Shown one piece after another: positions 1 through 9,078 of a stretch of DNA of 64,000 bases (position 1 is the stretch's first letter; each line of letters starts with the position of its first letter). A program made the position numbers and the translations under genes. The notes beneath the pieces are model-generated. The model did no database searches. It was not told the origin of the DNA and worked only from the letters and a program-made list of their open reading frames with translations. The DNA comes from Anaerotignum sp. MSJ-24 (lineage in GTDB: Bacteria > Bacillota > Clostridia > Lachnospirales > Anaerotignaceae), in contig NZ_JAHLPX010000009.1 in assembly GCF_018918145.1 (NCBI RefSeq), forward strand, positions 62,001 to 126,000, given 5' to 3'.

Positions 1-992
1 GCACAATATTGTTTATCGACGAAATTCATAGATTTAATAAAGCACAGCAGGATGCACTTCTTCCGCATGTGGAAAACGGAACGGTCACGCTGATAGGAGC
101 TACAACGGAAAATCCTTATTTTGAGGTAAACAGGGCTTTGGTTTCACGTTCCTATGTATTTGAGCTTAAGCCGCTTACACAGGAGAATATAAAGGAGCTT
201 ATACTTCGTGCAATAACCGATAAGGAAAAGGGCTTCGGAAATATGAATATAAATATTTCAGATGAAGCAGTGAAGTTTATTGCGGATATATCAAACGGAG
301 ATGCGAGAAGAGCATTGAACGCAGTTGAGCTTGCGGTTCTGTCGTCTGAGGAGGACGAAAACGGAGCAATAAATATAAACATAGATATGGCGCAGGAATG
401 TATACAGCAGAGAGCGCTTAATTACGATAAGGACGGAGATAATCATTATGATACTATTTCCGCTTTCATAAAGAGCATGAGAGGCTCGGATCCCGATGCT
501 GCATTATACTACCTTGCAAAAATGCTTTATGCCGGAGAAGATATTAAGTTCATTGCAAGACGAATTGTTATCTGTGCATCGGAGGACGTTGGCAATGCCG
601 ATCCGCATGCTTTGCAGGTGGCTGTTTCGGCGGCAGAGGCAGTAAATATGATAGGTATGCCGGAAAGCCGGATAATATTGGCACAGGCCGTAACCTATGT
701 TGCCTGTGCTCCGAAGAGCAATGCCTCATATATGGGCATTGATGCGGCTTTAAATGATGTTAAAAATATAACCGTAAAGGGCGTTCCTGCACATTTGAGA
801 GATTCGCATTACAGCGGAGCGGCAAAGCTTGAGCATGGAGTAGGCTATAAATATGCACATGATTATCCGGGACATTATGTTAAACAGCAGTATCTTCCCG
901 ATGAGCTTGTCGGAAAGATATATTATCAGCCGACAGAAAACGGCATAGAAAAGAAAATAAGCGAATCATTGAGAAGGCTCAGAGGAAAATAA
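1..992 (+). CDS. rarA: Replication-associated recombination ATPase RarA/MgsA, 3' part (5' end outside window)
   Basis: The frame is open from the first base, so the true start and the Walker A loop lie upstream. What is seen starts at the Walker B region (FIDEIHRFNKAQQD), followed by the sensor-1 stretch IGATTENPYFEV and the AAA+ lid. The C-terminal part holds the tetramerisation domain of the RarA/WRNIP1 family (AKMLYAGEDIKFIARR, then the SEDVGNADP motif). Members act on stalled replication forks together with SSB and RecA. The stop lies 10 bases before rsmH, which suggests a shared transcript. The family assignment is secure; only the N-terminal part is missing. Confidence 0.95.
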   Translation, partial: TILFIDEIHRFNKAQQDALLPHVENGTVTLIGATTENPYFEVNRALVSRSYVFELKPLTQENIKELILRAITDKEKGFGNMNINISDEAVKFIADISNGDARRALNAVELAVLSSEEDENGAININIDMAQECIQQRALNYDKDGDNHYDTISAFIKSMRGSDPDAALYYLAKMLYAGEDIKFIARRIVICASEDVGNADPHALQVAVSAAEAVNMIGMPESRIILAQAVTYVACAPKSNASYMGIDAALNDVKNITVKGVPAHLRDSHYSGAAKLEHGVGYKYAHDYPGHYVKQQYLPDELVGKIYYQPTENGIEKKISESLRRLRGK

Positions 993-1002
993 CGGAGGAA
1001 AT

Positions 1003-2064
1003 ATGGAAAATAATCAGAATAACGGACAGCCTGTTCATAAAAGGCGTGTAAGATACAGCGGAACTCACCCAAAGAAATTTGAGGAGAAATATAAAGAGCT
1101 TAATCCGGAAAAATATGCCGATACGATAGAAAAGGTAATAAGCAAGGGCAGTACACCGGCAGGTATGCACATATCCATTATGGTTAAGGAAATACTTGAT
1201 TTTTTGGAGATAAAGCCGGGACAGCATGGATTGGACGCAACTCTCGGATATGGCGGACATACTGAACAGATGCTGAAATGCCTGAACGGAGAAGGACATA
1301 TATACGGACTGGACGTTGATCCGATAGAGATAGTCAAAACCGAAAGCCGTCTTAGAAAGCTCGGCTATGATGAAAGCATATTGACTGTATGTCCGGTAAA
1401 TTTTGCAGACATAGATAAGGTTTCGGAAAAATACGGTAAGTTTGATTTTGTTCTTGCCGATCTGGGCGTATCGTCCATGCAGATAGATAATCCGGAAAGA
1501 GGCTTTTCTTATAAAGCAGACGGGCCGTTAGATTTAAGATTAAATCCCAATAAGGGTGTTTCTGCGGCAGAAAGACTTAAGGAGATAACAAAGGACGAGT
1601 TTGAAGGAATGCTTGTCGAAAATTCAGATGAGCCTTATGCGGCAGAAATAGCAAGGGCAGTTTTTTCAAAAATGAAAAAAGGCGGAAGGATAGAAACAAC
1701 ATCGGATTTAAGACAGATAATTGAAGATACGCTTGAATTTGTTCCAAAGGCAGAGCGTAAAGAGGCTGTTAAAAAATCTTGTATGAGAGTTTTTCAGGCA
1801 TTGAGAATAGATGTAAACAGCGAATTTGAGGTGCTTGAGCAGTTTATGGAAAAGCTTCCGTATGTTATGAACAGCGGCGGAAGAATAGCTGTGCTTACAT
1901 TCCATTCCGGTGAGGACAGACTGGTTAAAAAAGCCTTTAAACGAATGAAAAAAGAAGGTCTGTATTTGGATATATCCGAGGACGTAATTAGACCGAGTGC
2001 AGAGGAATGCAGAAGAAACGGACGAGCCCGTTCAACAAAAATGAGATGGGCAATAAAAGCATAA
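1003..2064 (+). CDS. rsmH: 16S rRNA (cytosine1402-N4)-methyltransferase RsmH
   Basis: The 353-residue protein methylates N4 of C1402 in the decoding centre of 16S rRNA using SAM. The SAM-binding loop DATLGYGGHT lies near residue 78, DLGVSSMQID near 150, and the C-terminal LTFHSGEDRLVKKAF is also typical. It carries about 45 extra basic N-terminal residues compared with E. coli RsmH. An ATG preceded by ggagga fits the start. Unlike most rsmH genes it is not next to ftsL or mraZ; it follows rarA closely. A strong hairpin ends the unit. Confidence 0.93.
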   Translation: MENNQNNGQPVHKRRVRYSGTHPKKFEEKYKELNPEKYADTIEKVISKGSTPAGMHISIMVKEILDFLEIKPGQHGLDATLGYGGHTEQMLKCLNGEGHIYGLDVDPIEIVKTESRLRKLGYDESILTVCPVNFADIDKVSEKYGKFDFVLADLGVSSMQIDNPERGFSYKADGPLDLRLNPNKGVSAAERLKEITKDEFEGMLVENSDEPYAAEIARAVFSKMKKGGRIETTSDLRQIIEDTLEFVPKAERKEAVKKSCMRVFQALRIDVNSEFEVLEQFMEKLPYVMNSGGRIAVLTFHSGEDRLVKKAFKRMKKEGLYLDISEDVIRPSAEECRRNGRARSTKMRWAIKA

Positions 2065-2069
2065 ATAAA

Positions 2070-2102
2070 ACAAAGCGGCGGACTTGTAATCCGTCGCTTT
2101 GT
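2070..2102. terminator. Bidirectional terminator between rsmH and spoVT
   Basis: A 13-bp stem (acaaagcggcgga / tccgtcgctttgt, one G-U pair) with a 7-base loop lies between two convergent genes. A T-rich tract follows the hairpin on the minus strand, so it mainly serves spoVT and probably also ends the rsmH transcript. Confidence 0.8.
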
Positions 2103-2106
2103 GCGT

Positions 2107-2655
2107 TTACTGCTCCATTTGTTTGCCTAAAAAGCCTGCGGCTGTCTGTGCAAGCTTTCCTTCAACCTCGCCCATTTTTTTGTCCGGAGAGAGAAATACA
2201 ACCGCACCGAGAGCATCACCTTCGCATATTATCGGCGTAATAAGCTGATAATTATAGCTGTCGGCGGCTGAATTTTCATCAAGCACAGGTATAAAGCTGC
2301 TTTCGTTTTTTGATGCAACGAGAGTGCTTCTCGCATTTATACATTTTTCCATTTCACTACTGATATGCTTTTCGTAGAAATCCTTTTTCGGACCTCCCGA
2401 AATGGCTATTATTTGATCCTTGTCCACAATGCAGGTTACATGGCCTGCCGTTTGTGCAAGCGATTCGGCATATTCTCTTGCAAAGGCACTGAGTTCGCCT
2501 ATGGGTGAGTATTTTTTTAATATAATACCACCTTCCGAATCGGTGTATATTTCAAGCGGATCGCCTTCACGTATCCGTAATGTTCGGCGGATTTCCTTTG
2601 GAATGACAACCCTTCCGAGATCGTCAATGCGTCTGACTATTCCGGTAGCTTTCAT
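2107..2655 (-). CDS. spoVT: Stage V sporulation protein T, AbrB-type transcription regulator
   Basis: The 182-residue protein starts with an AbrB/SpoVT swapped-hairpin DNA-binding domain (residues 1-50; GIVRRIDDLGRVVIPKEIRR). A GAF-like C-terminal domain follows, as in B. subtilis SpoVT (178 residues). SpoVT modulates sigma-G genes in the forespore. The ATG has a clean ggagga site 8-9 bases upstream. It is monocistronic, divergent from nothing close by, and ends at a shared hairpin with rsmH. The assignment is secure and is one of several proofs of an endospore former. Confidence 0.95.
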   Translation of the reverse strand: MKATGIVRRIDDLGRVVIPKEIRRTLRIREGDPLEIYTDSEGGIILKKYSPIGELSAFAREYAESLAQTAGHVTCIVDKDQIIAISGGPKKDFYEKHISSEMEKCINARSTLVASKNESSFIPVLDENSAADSYNYQLITPIICEGDALGAVVFLSPDKKMGEVEGKLAQTAAGFLGKQMEQ

Positions 2656-2870
2656 ATATAAAATTCCTCCTGTTTCTATATTATTATCTATATTTTATGC
2701 TGTATTACGATGTATAAATAGTATGTGGAAACGGAGAAGAATTATACGCAAAAGACAGAATTATGACGATAAGGAAATATTGATTAAAAAATTAAGAGTA
2801 ATTGATTTTGTAAATTTGCAAAAAGGTGCAAATAATAAGTGTGAAAAAGTGCGTGTAGGTGCAAATTATT

Positions 2871-2914
2871 AAAAGCACAGCCTTCGACATTATATACGTT
2901 GGCTGTGCTTTTTA
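2871..2914. terminator. Hairpin downstream of the aromatic operon
   Basis: The arms aaaagcacagcc and ggctgtgctttt pair over 12 bp around an 18-base loop and are followed by T-rich sequence on both strands. It ends the minus-strand operon aroF-tyrA-aroA-SGNH hydrolase. The preceding 215 bases (2656-2870) hold no gene; they contain the spoVT leader and two copies of ggtgcaaat about 37 bases apart. Confidence 0.7.
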
Positions 2915-2926
2915 ATTTAAACAAAA

Positions 2927-3544
2927 TTATTTTTCAGCCAATTCTTCGATTAACGGTTTTATATGTTTATAGACCGTTTCAAAAAACAGCTTATATCCGA
3001 GAGTGCTTATATGCACGCCATCCCACTGGAGAAGGGGAGCAAGGTCGCCCTTTGCGGCACCGTTGAAGGCCTTGTTCATGTCGATAAGCATAAGACCGTA
3101 CTCTTCGGCTTTTCTCTTTATTATATCACAGTATGTATTGAGTACGGAATTTTCGATAAACGGCATTCCGTCGTCCTCAATAACCGGCGGCGGAGTCAGA
3201 AGAACAAGCTGTGATCCCGAATCCTGTACGGCATTTATTATTTTGTCATAATTAAATTCAAATTCTTCAACACCTCTGTGCTGATAATCGCTGAAAGCAC
3301 AGTCGTTTGAACCGAAAAGCATTATGACAAGCTGTGGATTATAATGCAGAACATCACCTTCAAGGCGTCTTAAGCCTTCTCTTGAGGTTTCACCGTTTTC
3401 ACCTTTGTTTTTTACGGTTATGTCCATCTGTGGAAAATCCTCTTTGAGCTGTTTTCTTAAAAGAGAAACATAATCCGTTCCGTAATCCGCACAATATCCA
3501 TAGGTTATGCTGTCACCGAAACATACGATTGTCGCTTCCTTCAT
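2927..3544 (-). CDS. SGNH/GDSL-family lipase or esterase
   Basis: The 205-residue cytoplasmic-looking protein has the SGNH blocks in order: FGDSITYG (block I, catalytic Ser near residue 11), GENGE (block II Gly), GSND (block III Asn near 79) and WDGVHIS (block V Asp and His near 175). No signal peptide is seen. It belongs to the TesA/acyl-hydrolase-like group; the substrate is unknown. It starts 5 bases after the aroA stop, with gggaggcg inside the aroA end, so it is the last gene of the aromatic operon. The link to that pathway is unexplained. Confidence 0.85.
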   Translation of the reverse strand: MKEATIVCFGDSITYGYCADYGTDYVSLLRKQLKEDFPQMDITVKNKGENGETSREGLRRLEGDVLHYNPQLVIMLFGSNDCAFSDYQHRGVEEFEFNYDKIINAVQDSGSQLVLLTPPPVIEDDGMPFIENSVLNTYCDIIKRKAEEYGLMLIDMNKAFNGAAKGDLAPLLQWDGVHISTLGYKLFFETVYKHIKPLIEELAEK

Positions 3545-3549
3545 ATAGC

Positions 3550-4836
3550 TTACGCCTCCCTGAGTGTGTCAAAAAGCTTGTAAAAGCCGGGAAAAGAAAT
3601 GTTTGAGCATTCCGAATCAAGTATTGTTGTGCTTCCTTCTGCCGCAAGTGCCGCAACGGCAACGCTCATGGCAATTCGGTGGTCGTCATAGCTGTTGCAT
3701 TCCGCACCGTGAAGTTTGTGAACACCTTTTATAATCATTCCGTCATCGGTAGGAGTTATTTCAGCACCCATTCGGTTGAGTTCTGCTGTTGTTGTTTCAA
3801 TACGGTTGGATTCCTTTACTTTGAGCTCTTCCGCATCGGCTATTATTGTTTCGCCTTCGGCAAAGCATGCTGCAACGGCGATAATAGGAATTTCGTCTAT
3901 AAGCTTGGGAATAATGTCGCCTTTTATTACCGTACCGTGAAGTCTGCTTGTTCTTGCAACTATATCGGCAACAGGCTCACCGCATACGATACGCTCGTTT
4001 TTCAGTTCAATATCCGCACCCATATCAAGAAGGGCGGTTATTATGCCGATTCTTGTGGGATTAATACCGACATTGAGAACAGTTACTTCGGAATTCGGAC
4101 ATATAAGAGCCGCAACGATAAAATATGCGGCAGAGGATATGTCGGCCGGAACAGAAATATCTCTCGCTGTGAGCTCTTCAACGGGATTAACCGTTATTGC
4201 GTTTCCTTCTGTCTTTATGTCTGCACCGAGATAGTTGAGCATTATTTCGGTATGATTTCTTGTTGCCTCCGGCTCTGTTATTGTCGTAGGGCCGTCGGCA
4301 TACATTCCGGCAAGAATAATTGCACTTTTTACCTGTGCACTTGCTACGGGAAGCGTGTAGTTTATTCCATGAAGTTTACAGCCTTCAATGTCAAGAGGAG
4401 CTGTAAGCTTTTCATTTTTTGACGTTATTTTTCCGCCCATAAGCTTTATGGGATCGGCAACTCTGCCCATGGGACGTTTCTGTATTGATGCGTCGCCGGT
4501 AACATGGCTGTTAAATGGCTGTGCGGAAAGAAGTCCGCTCATAAGACGGAGAGTTGTTCCGCTGTTTCCGACATCAAGCGTTTCGGTAGGAGCTGTAAGA
4601 CCATGCAGTCCTTTTCCGTGAATAGTCACATTTGTGCCGTCAACCTCTATGTCAATGCCGAGCTTTTTAAAACAGCTTATTGTGGAAAGACAGTCTGCTC
4701 CTGTGAGAAAGCCGGTTACGTGCGTTGTGCCTTTGGCGATTGAGCCGAGCATAACAGAACGGTGCGAAACCGATTTATCTCCGGGAACAACAACTGTTCC
4801 GTTAAGGCTTTTTGCCGGGTTTATTACTGTATTCAT
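3550..4836 (-). CDS. aroA: 3-phosphoshikimate 1-carboxyvinyltransferase (EPSP synthase)
   Basis: The 428-residue enzyme joins shikimate-3-phosphate and phosphoenolpyruvate to 5-enolpyruvylshikimate-3-phosphate. Typical motifs are PGDKSVSHR near residue 18, GNSGTTLRL near 90, QKRPMGRV near 120, DEIPIIAVAA near 313 and the final DDHRIAM. Its length is normal for the family. The ATG lies 4 bases after the tyrA stop and uses an aaaggaatga site inside the tyrA end. It is the third gene of a compact minus-strand operon for tyrosine and phenylalanine synthesis. Confidence 0.96.
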   Translation of the reverse strand: MNTVINPAKSLNGTVVVPGDKSVSHRSVMLGSIAKGTTHVTGFLTGADCLSTISCFKKLGIDIEVDGTNVTIHGKGLHGLTAPTETLDVGNSGTTLRLMSGLLSAQPFNSHVTGDASIQKRPMGRVADPIKLMGGKITSKNEKLTAPLDIEGCKLHGINYTLPVASAQVKSAIILAGMYADGPTTITEPEATRNHTEIMLNYLGADIKTEGNAITVNPVEELTARDISVPADISSAAYFIVAALICPNSEVTVLNVGINPTRIGIITALLDMGADIELKNERIVCGEPVADIVARTSRLHGTVIKGDIIPKLIDEIPIIAVAACFAEGETIIADAEELKVKESNRIETTTAELNRMGAEITPTDDGMIIKGVHKLHGAECNSYDDHRIAMSVAVAALAAEGSTTILDSECSNISFPGFYKLFDTLREA

Positions 4837-4840
4837 TAGA

Positions 4841-5938
4841 TCATTCCTTTACGGTTACTTCATAATTCATATCTCTCAGAAGCTGGACGCTTTTCATTCT
4901 GTCCTCTTCCGAGTCAAAGGCAAAGCTAAGAACACCGCTGTTGCTTTCACGATTGTTAACAATTCCCATGTTTTTGATGTTAATTCCGTGGCTGGAGAAG
5001 AGAACCGTAATAATTGCGATTGAACCGGGACGGTCGAGTACGTCAACGTCAATTTCGTAACGTCTTACGAATGCCTTTGGTGTCGTTGTGTTGAAGGTAT
5101 TTCTGTACTGCTGTGCATTTAAGAAATAATTGTATACATAGTCAGTATTGTCATTCATAATGTTGCTTCTTATGTCGTTTATAACCTCGCTGAAGGAATC
5201 AAGAACGGATATAATATCCTCCTTGTTTTCAAAGGTTATGCTTTCCCACATATCGGCACTTGAAGATGCGATTCTTGTTATGTCCTTAAAGCCGCCTGCT
5301 GCAAGAAGGTGCATATATTCCTTATCTGAATCGAGCTTTTTAACATTGTTTACAAGAGCTGCCGCTATTATGTGCGGAACATGGCTGATTGATGCAACGG
5401 CATAATCATGCTCATATGGTGATATTATAACAGGTATTGCACCTATTTTTGTTACTGTTTCTTTAAATTCGGCAGTTTTTTCTTTGGGAACATTTTCGCC
5501 GGGAGCAATTATATAGTAGGCATTTTCAAACAAATGCTCCTTTGACGCATTGTATCTGAAACGCTCCGAGCCTGCCATAGGGTGTCCGCCTATGTATGTT
5601 ATCGAATCGCCGAGTGTTTTCATTTTATCATAAAGATGGCCCTTTGTTGAGCCTACATCGCTTATTACACAGTCTTTTCCGACAATGGGAATAAGCTGTT
5701 TTGCATAATCAAATATTTTATCGACAGGTGTGCATATGAACACAATGTCACAGCCTTTGAACATATCGGTTACGCTTAAAGCATAATCATCAATCACGCC
5801 TTCGCTTTTTGCGGTTATAAGAACGTCCTCGCTTCTGTTGAAAGCAACGATTTCTTTTACACCACAGCGGTTTCTGAGTGCCTTGCAAAGCGAACCGCCG
5901 ATAAGCCCAAGACCGATAATACCGACTTTAGAGTACAT
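4841..5938 (-). CDS. tyrA: Prephenate dehydrogenase with C-terminal ACT domain
   Basis: The 365-residue enzyme oxidises prephenate to 4-hydroxyphenylpyruvate. The N-terminal Rossmann fold has GLGLIGGSL (residues 9-17). The central part shows the GGHPMAGSE motif and SHVPHIIAAAL of the helical dimer domain. The last 75 residues form an ACT domain, which usually binds tyrosine for feedback control. The start ATG overlaps the aroF stop by one base (TAATG), which indicates translational coupling. Confidence 0.94.
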   Translation of the reverse strand: MYSKVGIIGLGLIGGSLCKALRNRCGVKEIVAFNRSEDVLITAKSEGVIDDYALSVTDMFKGCDIVFICTPVDKIFDYAKQLIPIVGKDCVISDVGSTKGHLYDKMKTLGDSITYIGGHPMAGSERFRYNASKEHLFENAYYIIAPGENVPKEKTAEFKETVTKIGAIPVIISPYEHDYAVASISHVPHIIAAALVNNVKKLDSDKEYMHLLAAGGFKDITRIASSSADMWESITFENKEDIISVLDSFSEVINDIRSNIMNDNTDYVYNYFLNAQQYRNTFNTTTPKAFVRRYEIDVDVLDRPGSIAIITVLFSSHGINIKNMGIVNNRESNSGVLSFAFDSEEDRMKSVQLLRDMNYEVTVKE

Positions 5939-6951
5939 TAAAACTTCCTCCCTGTAAGCTCAACAAACGGACGGAGTTCGTCTGTGAGTTTTTTGAAATC
6001 TTCAGGATTAAGGCTCTGAGGGCCGTCCGAAAGTGCTTTTTCGGGGCAGGGATGAACCTCGATAATAAGTCCGTCAACACCGATTGCGGCAGCGGCCTTG
6101 CTTAAAGGAGAAATATATTCTCTTACGCCGGCGGCATGGCTGGGATCAATGAATATAGGAAGATGTGTTTTGCTTCTTAAAACGGGAACAGCACTTATAT
6201 CAAGTGTGTTTCTTGTGCTTGTTTCAAATGTACGAATACCTCTTTCGCAGAGAATAACATTTTCGTTGCCTTCGCTCATAATATACTCAGCCGCATTAAG
6301 CCATTCGTCGATTGTTGCCGAAAGACCTCTTTTAAGCATTACGGGCTGTTTAACCTTTCCGGCTTCCTTAAGAAGCTCGAAGTTCTGCATATTTCTTGCA
6401 CCGATCTGGAGAATATCAACATAGTTTACAGCCGCCTCAAGAGCTTTAAGGCTTGTAACCTCTGTTATTGTTTTAAGTCCGGTTTCCTTTCCGACTTCGT
6501 TCATTATTTTAAGACCTTCCTCTTCAAGTCCCTGGAAAGAATAGGGCGAAGTACGGGGTTTGTATGCACCGCCTCTTAAAACCTTTGCACCGCCGGCTTT
6601 TGCGGCAAGAGCGGATTCAAAAAGCTGGTCACGGCTTTCTATTGCACATGGGCCTGCCATAACAACAAAGTTGTCACCGCCGATTTTAAGACCGTCAACA
6701 TCAATAATAGTCTGCTCTGTTTTGAATTTCTTGTTTGCGAGCTTATATGATTCACTTACAGGAATAATACGGTCAACATCGGGGAAAAGCTCCGGGTTTT
6801 TTTCAAGAAGCTTTCTTTTGTCGCCGACAACGCCGATAAGAGTTGTTCCTTCACCTCTTGAAAGATGGGCTGTAAGTCCGAGATCTTTAATAGTTTTGAT
6901 AACATTTCCGAGATTATCTTCGGAAAAGTGCGGTTTCATTACAATAATCAT
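5938..6951 (-). CDS. aroF: 3-deoxy-7-phosphoheptulonate synthase, type I-beta with N-terminal ferredoxin-like domain
   Basis: The 337-residue DAHP synthase condenses PEP and erythrose-4-phosphate, the first step of the shikimate pathway. Residues 1-70 are the ferredoxin-like regulatory domain found in the Thermotoga-type enzyme. The barrel shows AGPCAIES near 100, KPRTSPYSFQG near 130, RGL-SATIDEW near 228 and IDPSHAAG near 268. The ATG has a tight aaggaggaaa site. It is the first gene of the operon, with a sigma-A-type promoter 37 bases upstream. Confidence 0.95.
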   Translation of the reverse strand: MIIVMKPHFSEDNLGNVIKTIKDLGLTAHLSRGEGTTLIGVVGDKRKLLEKNPELFPDVDRIIPVSESYKLANKKFKTEQTIIDVDGLKIGGDNFVVMAGPCAIESRDQLFESALAAKAGGAKVLRGGAYKPRTSPYSFQGLEEEGLKIMNEVGKETGLKTITEVTSLKALEAAVNYVDILQIGARNMQNFELLKEAGKVKQPVMLKRGLSATIDEWLNAAEYIMSEGNENVILCERGIRTFETSTRNTLDISAVPVLRSKTHLPIFIDPSHAAGVREYISPLSKAAAAIGVDGLIIEVHPCPEKALSDGPQSLNPEDFKKLTDELRPFVELTGRKF

Positions 6952-6987
6952 TTTGTTTTCCTCCTTGATGATAATTCACTGCTTACT

Positions 6988-7016
6988 ATCATAGACCAAA
7001 AGTATAAGAAAATCAA
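6988..7016 (-). promoter_or_regulatory. Sigma-A-type promoter of the aroF operon
   Basis: On the minus strand TTGATT and TATGAT are separated by 17 bases, and the start codon of aroF lies 37 bases past the -10 box. No T-box, attenuator or riboswitch structure was recognised in the short leader. Confidence 0.6.
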
Positions 7017-7081
7017 TAATTATTTTTAGAATGCAAAGTGCTAAAGTGAAAAAAGCATACATTTTTATAAAAGGTTAAACC

Positions 7082-7183
7082 TTTAAAACCAAAGCTTCAC
7101 ACTCTTCAAGTGTGGGAGTATGTACTTTCCGCCGGGAAAGTACCAAAGCGGCGAGCAATTTCGACGTGCTCGATCCACATATT
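7082..7183. other. Hairpin-rich intergenic stretch before repeat unit D
   Basis: Two hairpins are visible: cacact-cttca-agtgtg (7098-7114) and gtactttcc-gccg-ggaaagtac (7122-7143). Their order and the ctttcc/ggaaag arm recall hairpins 1 and 3 of the three-hairpin repeat, so this may be a decayed unit. No coding frame is supported anywhere in 6952-7633. The part 7236-7398 and the part after 7457 hold no recognised element apart from weak outer stems of units D and E. Confidence 0.4.
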
Positions 7184-7235
7184 ACCGCACAAGATGGTGC
7201 GGTTGCGTTAGCAACTTTCGCTTGCGAAAGTAATG
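7184..7235 (+). repeat. Three-hairpin repeat, unit D
   Basis: Three consecutive hairpins are seen: accgcac-aagatg-gtgcggt, gttgc-gtta-gcaac, and actttcgc-tt-gcgaaagt. A near copy of the family's closing motif follows (aatga, for tcatgac). The flanks ccac-atatt and aatat-acg-gtgg can pair as an outer stem. Other units of the family lie at 7399, 21765, 21857 and 21945. Confidence 0.75.
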
Positions 7236-7398
7236 AATATACGGTGGACTCCCGTCCCCCGTTACCCCCTTGGCTAATCGGAAATTAGCTACAAAATTTC
7301 GATTTGTATTTTCAAAATTGCGTTAAAACCGAGTAGTATTCCTGCGAAGGTTAGCAATTTAAGAGCTTCCTCACTTGCAATACACCCTTGCGACTATG

Positions 7399-7456
7399 GT
7401 CATGACTTTTGCAAAGCAAAAGTGGCTATGCCACCGCACTGTCTTGTGCGGTCAAT
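7399..7456 (-). repeat. Three-hairpin repeat, unit E (opposite orientation)
   Basis: Read on the minus strand, it gives ttgaccgcac-aagaca-gtgcgg, gtggc-ata-gccac, cttttgc-ttt-gcaaaag and tcatgac. It lies inverted relative to unit D, 164 bases away, in the gap between the divergent aroF and spoIIIAA. The arm sequences differ from unit D while pairing is kept. Confidence 0.78.
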
Positions 7457-7633
7457 GAAAGCCGCAAAATATTTTTTAAAAATTACCAATGGGCAATAAA
7501 GTATAGCATTTTGAAAATTTTATTTGAACTATAAAATTCGGAATTTTAGGCATTTTGTCAGCTAATTAAGAAGTATTTAAAGCATTTATTTTTAATTATC
7601 AAAATAGTATGTCTTAAGAACGGAGGATGGACA

Positions 7634-8548
7634 ATGCTTAAGAATACGGTTTTGGATTGCTTTGGAGAAAAAATGCGGAAAATATTCGGTGGATATGATT
7701 GGAGGAATATAAACGAAATAAGAGTGCGTGCGGAAAGACCGGTTATTTTGAAAAGCGGCAGTAACGAATATTTTGTCAATAATGACGGACAGGCTGTTTT
7801 TGAGCCGCAGAAGGGCTACATAGCTGAGCACAGCGACTTGGAGCAGATGGTCAATATGATAAGCGATTATTCGCTTTATTCGGTTCAGGAACAGCTCAGA
7901 AAGGGTTTTATAACCGTAAGAGGCGGACACAGAGCCGCTTTTGCCGGAAGCTACGCGGTTGAAAACGGACAGGTCTGCACAGTTAAAAACATAGGCAGTA
8001 TAAACATAAGGATAGCCGGAGAAATAAAAAATTGTGCGGACGATGTGCTAAGATTTTTCGGCAGAGGTGTTTTAAAAAATACGCTGATTATTTCGCCGGT
8101 ATGCGGAGGAAAAACGACACTTCTCAGAGATATGGCAAGACAGCTTTCCGAAGACGGAGCAACCGTAGGCATAGCGGACGAAAGAGGAGAGATTGCCGCC
8201 TGCTATATGGGCGTTCCTCAGCTTGACGTCGGCATAAGAACCGATGTAATAGACGGCTGTCCCAAAGCTGACGCAATTTCGATGCTTATACGAACAATGT
8301 CACCGGAGCTTATATGTGCCGATGAAATAGGAGCGGAAGAGGATTTTTCGGCAATGAGAGAGGCGGCTCTTAGCGGTGCGTTTGTAATATGTACGGCTCA
8401 TGGAAGAGATGAGGAGGACATATATAAAAAATTCGGTTATCAGAGAATTGCCGAAATATTCGACAGGCTTATAGTGCTTGAAGGCAGAAATAATATAGGA
8501 AAAATAAAGCATATAGCAAACGGAAGAGGTGAAAAAATATGCTTATAA
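7634..8548 (+). CDS. spoIIIAA: Stage III sporulation protein AA, ATPase
   Basis: The 304-residue ATPase resembles secretion ATPases and energises the SpoIIIA-SpoIIQ channel between mother cell and forespore. The P-loop region near residue 155 reads SPVCGGKTTLLRD, where family members usually have GPP-x2-GKTTLLRD; the GKTT core is intact. ADERGEIA and CADEIG are the following ATPase motifs. The ATG has an acggagga site. It begins the complete eight-gene operon AA-AH, which is normally read from a sigma-E promoter; no confident promoter was found. Confidence 0.95.
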   Translation: MLKNTVLDCFGEKMRKIFGGYDWRNINEIRVRAERPVILKSGSNEYFVNNDGQAVFEPQKGYIAEHSDLEQMVNMISDYSLYSVQEQLRKGFITVRGGHRAAFAGSYAVENGQVCTVKNIGSINIRIAGEIKNCADDVLRFFGRGVLKNTLIISPVCGGKTTLLRDMARQLSEDGATVGIADERGEIAACYMGVPQLDVGIRTDVIDGCPKADAISMLIRTMSPELICADEIGAEEDFSAMREAALSGAFVICTAHGRDEEDIYKKFGYQRIAEIFDRLIVLEGRNNIGKIKHIANGRGEKICL

Positions 8549-9060
8549 AAGCAATAGGTGCATTTATAGTGTTCTTTTCCTGTGCGGCCTGCGGTCTGTA
8601 TTTATCGCTAAAGGACAGATTTCGTGCTGAAGAGCTGAAGGAGATGAAAAGAGGACTTATGCTGTTGAAAAGCAGTATAGGTTATTCCTCAAAGCCGCTT
8701 TATGAGGCAATGATAGATATAAGCGAAAAAACTGAAAATACCGTATCGGAAATATTTGAGGATACCGGCAGATTGCTCAAGGCACGAAAGGCGTCTTCCG
8801 TAGGTGAGGCATGGCGAAAAACAATATCGGACAGGCGTTCAAGAACATATTTTACCAAAAACGATACGGAGATGTTTTCTGCTTTTGCGGATATACTCGG
8901 TGGAGATGACAGCAAATGCCAAATAGAAAATATAGATTCGGTAATTGATTACATAGATAAAACGGCGGAAGAGCTTATGAGAAAAAACAATAAGGACGCA
9001 AGGCTTTTCAGAAGTGCCGGAGTGCTCGGCGGAATACTTATTGTTGTTGTGCTTTTCTGA
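8539..9060 (+). CDS. spoIIIAB: Stage III sporulation protein AB
   Basis: The 173-residue protein has an N-terminal membrane helix (residues 3-22) and a C-terminal one (about 155-172). Between them lies the helical domain that resembles GspF of type II secretion. Its start overlaps the spoIIIAA end by 10 bases. Motifs such as the LKSSIGYSSKPL region are typical. It is a channel component needed for forespore sigma-G activity. Confidence 0.93.
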   Translation: MLIKAIGAFIVFFSCAACGLYLSLKDRFRAEELKEMKRGLMLLKSSIGYSSKPLYEAMIDISEKTENTVSEIFEDTGRLLKARKASSVGEAWRKTISDRRSRTYFTKNDTEMFSAFADILGGDDSKCQIENIDSVIDYIDKTAEELMRKNNKDARLFRSAGVLGGILIVVVLF

Positions 9061-9078
9061 TAAATACGGAGGTGCTAT

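Noticed and set aside
2780-2872. Short direct repeat ggtgcaaat and a frame continuing to 2872
   Set aside because: Two imperfect short copies only; the frame is antisense of spoVT followed by AT-rich DNA.
3679-4422. 247-codon frame on the plus strand
   Set aside because: Lies wholly inside aroA, which has all family motifs; Cys/Tyr/Asn-rich shadow frame.
7500-7633. Sigma-E promoter before spoIIIAA
   Set aside because: Expected from B. subtilis, but no sequence matched both boxes well enough.
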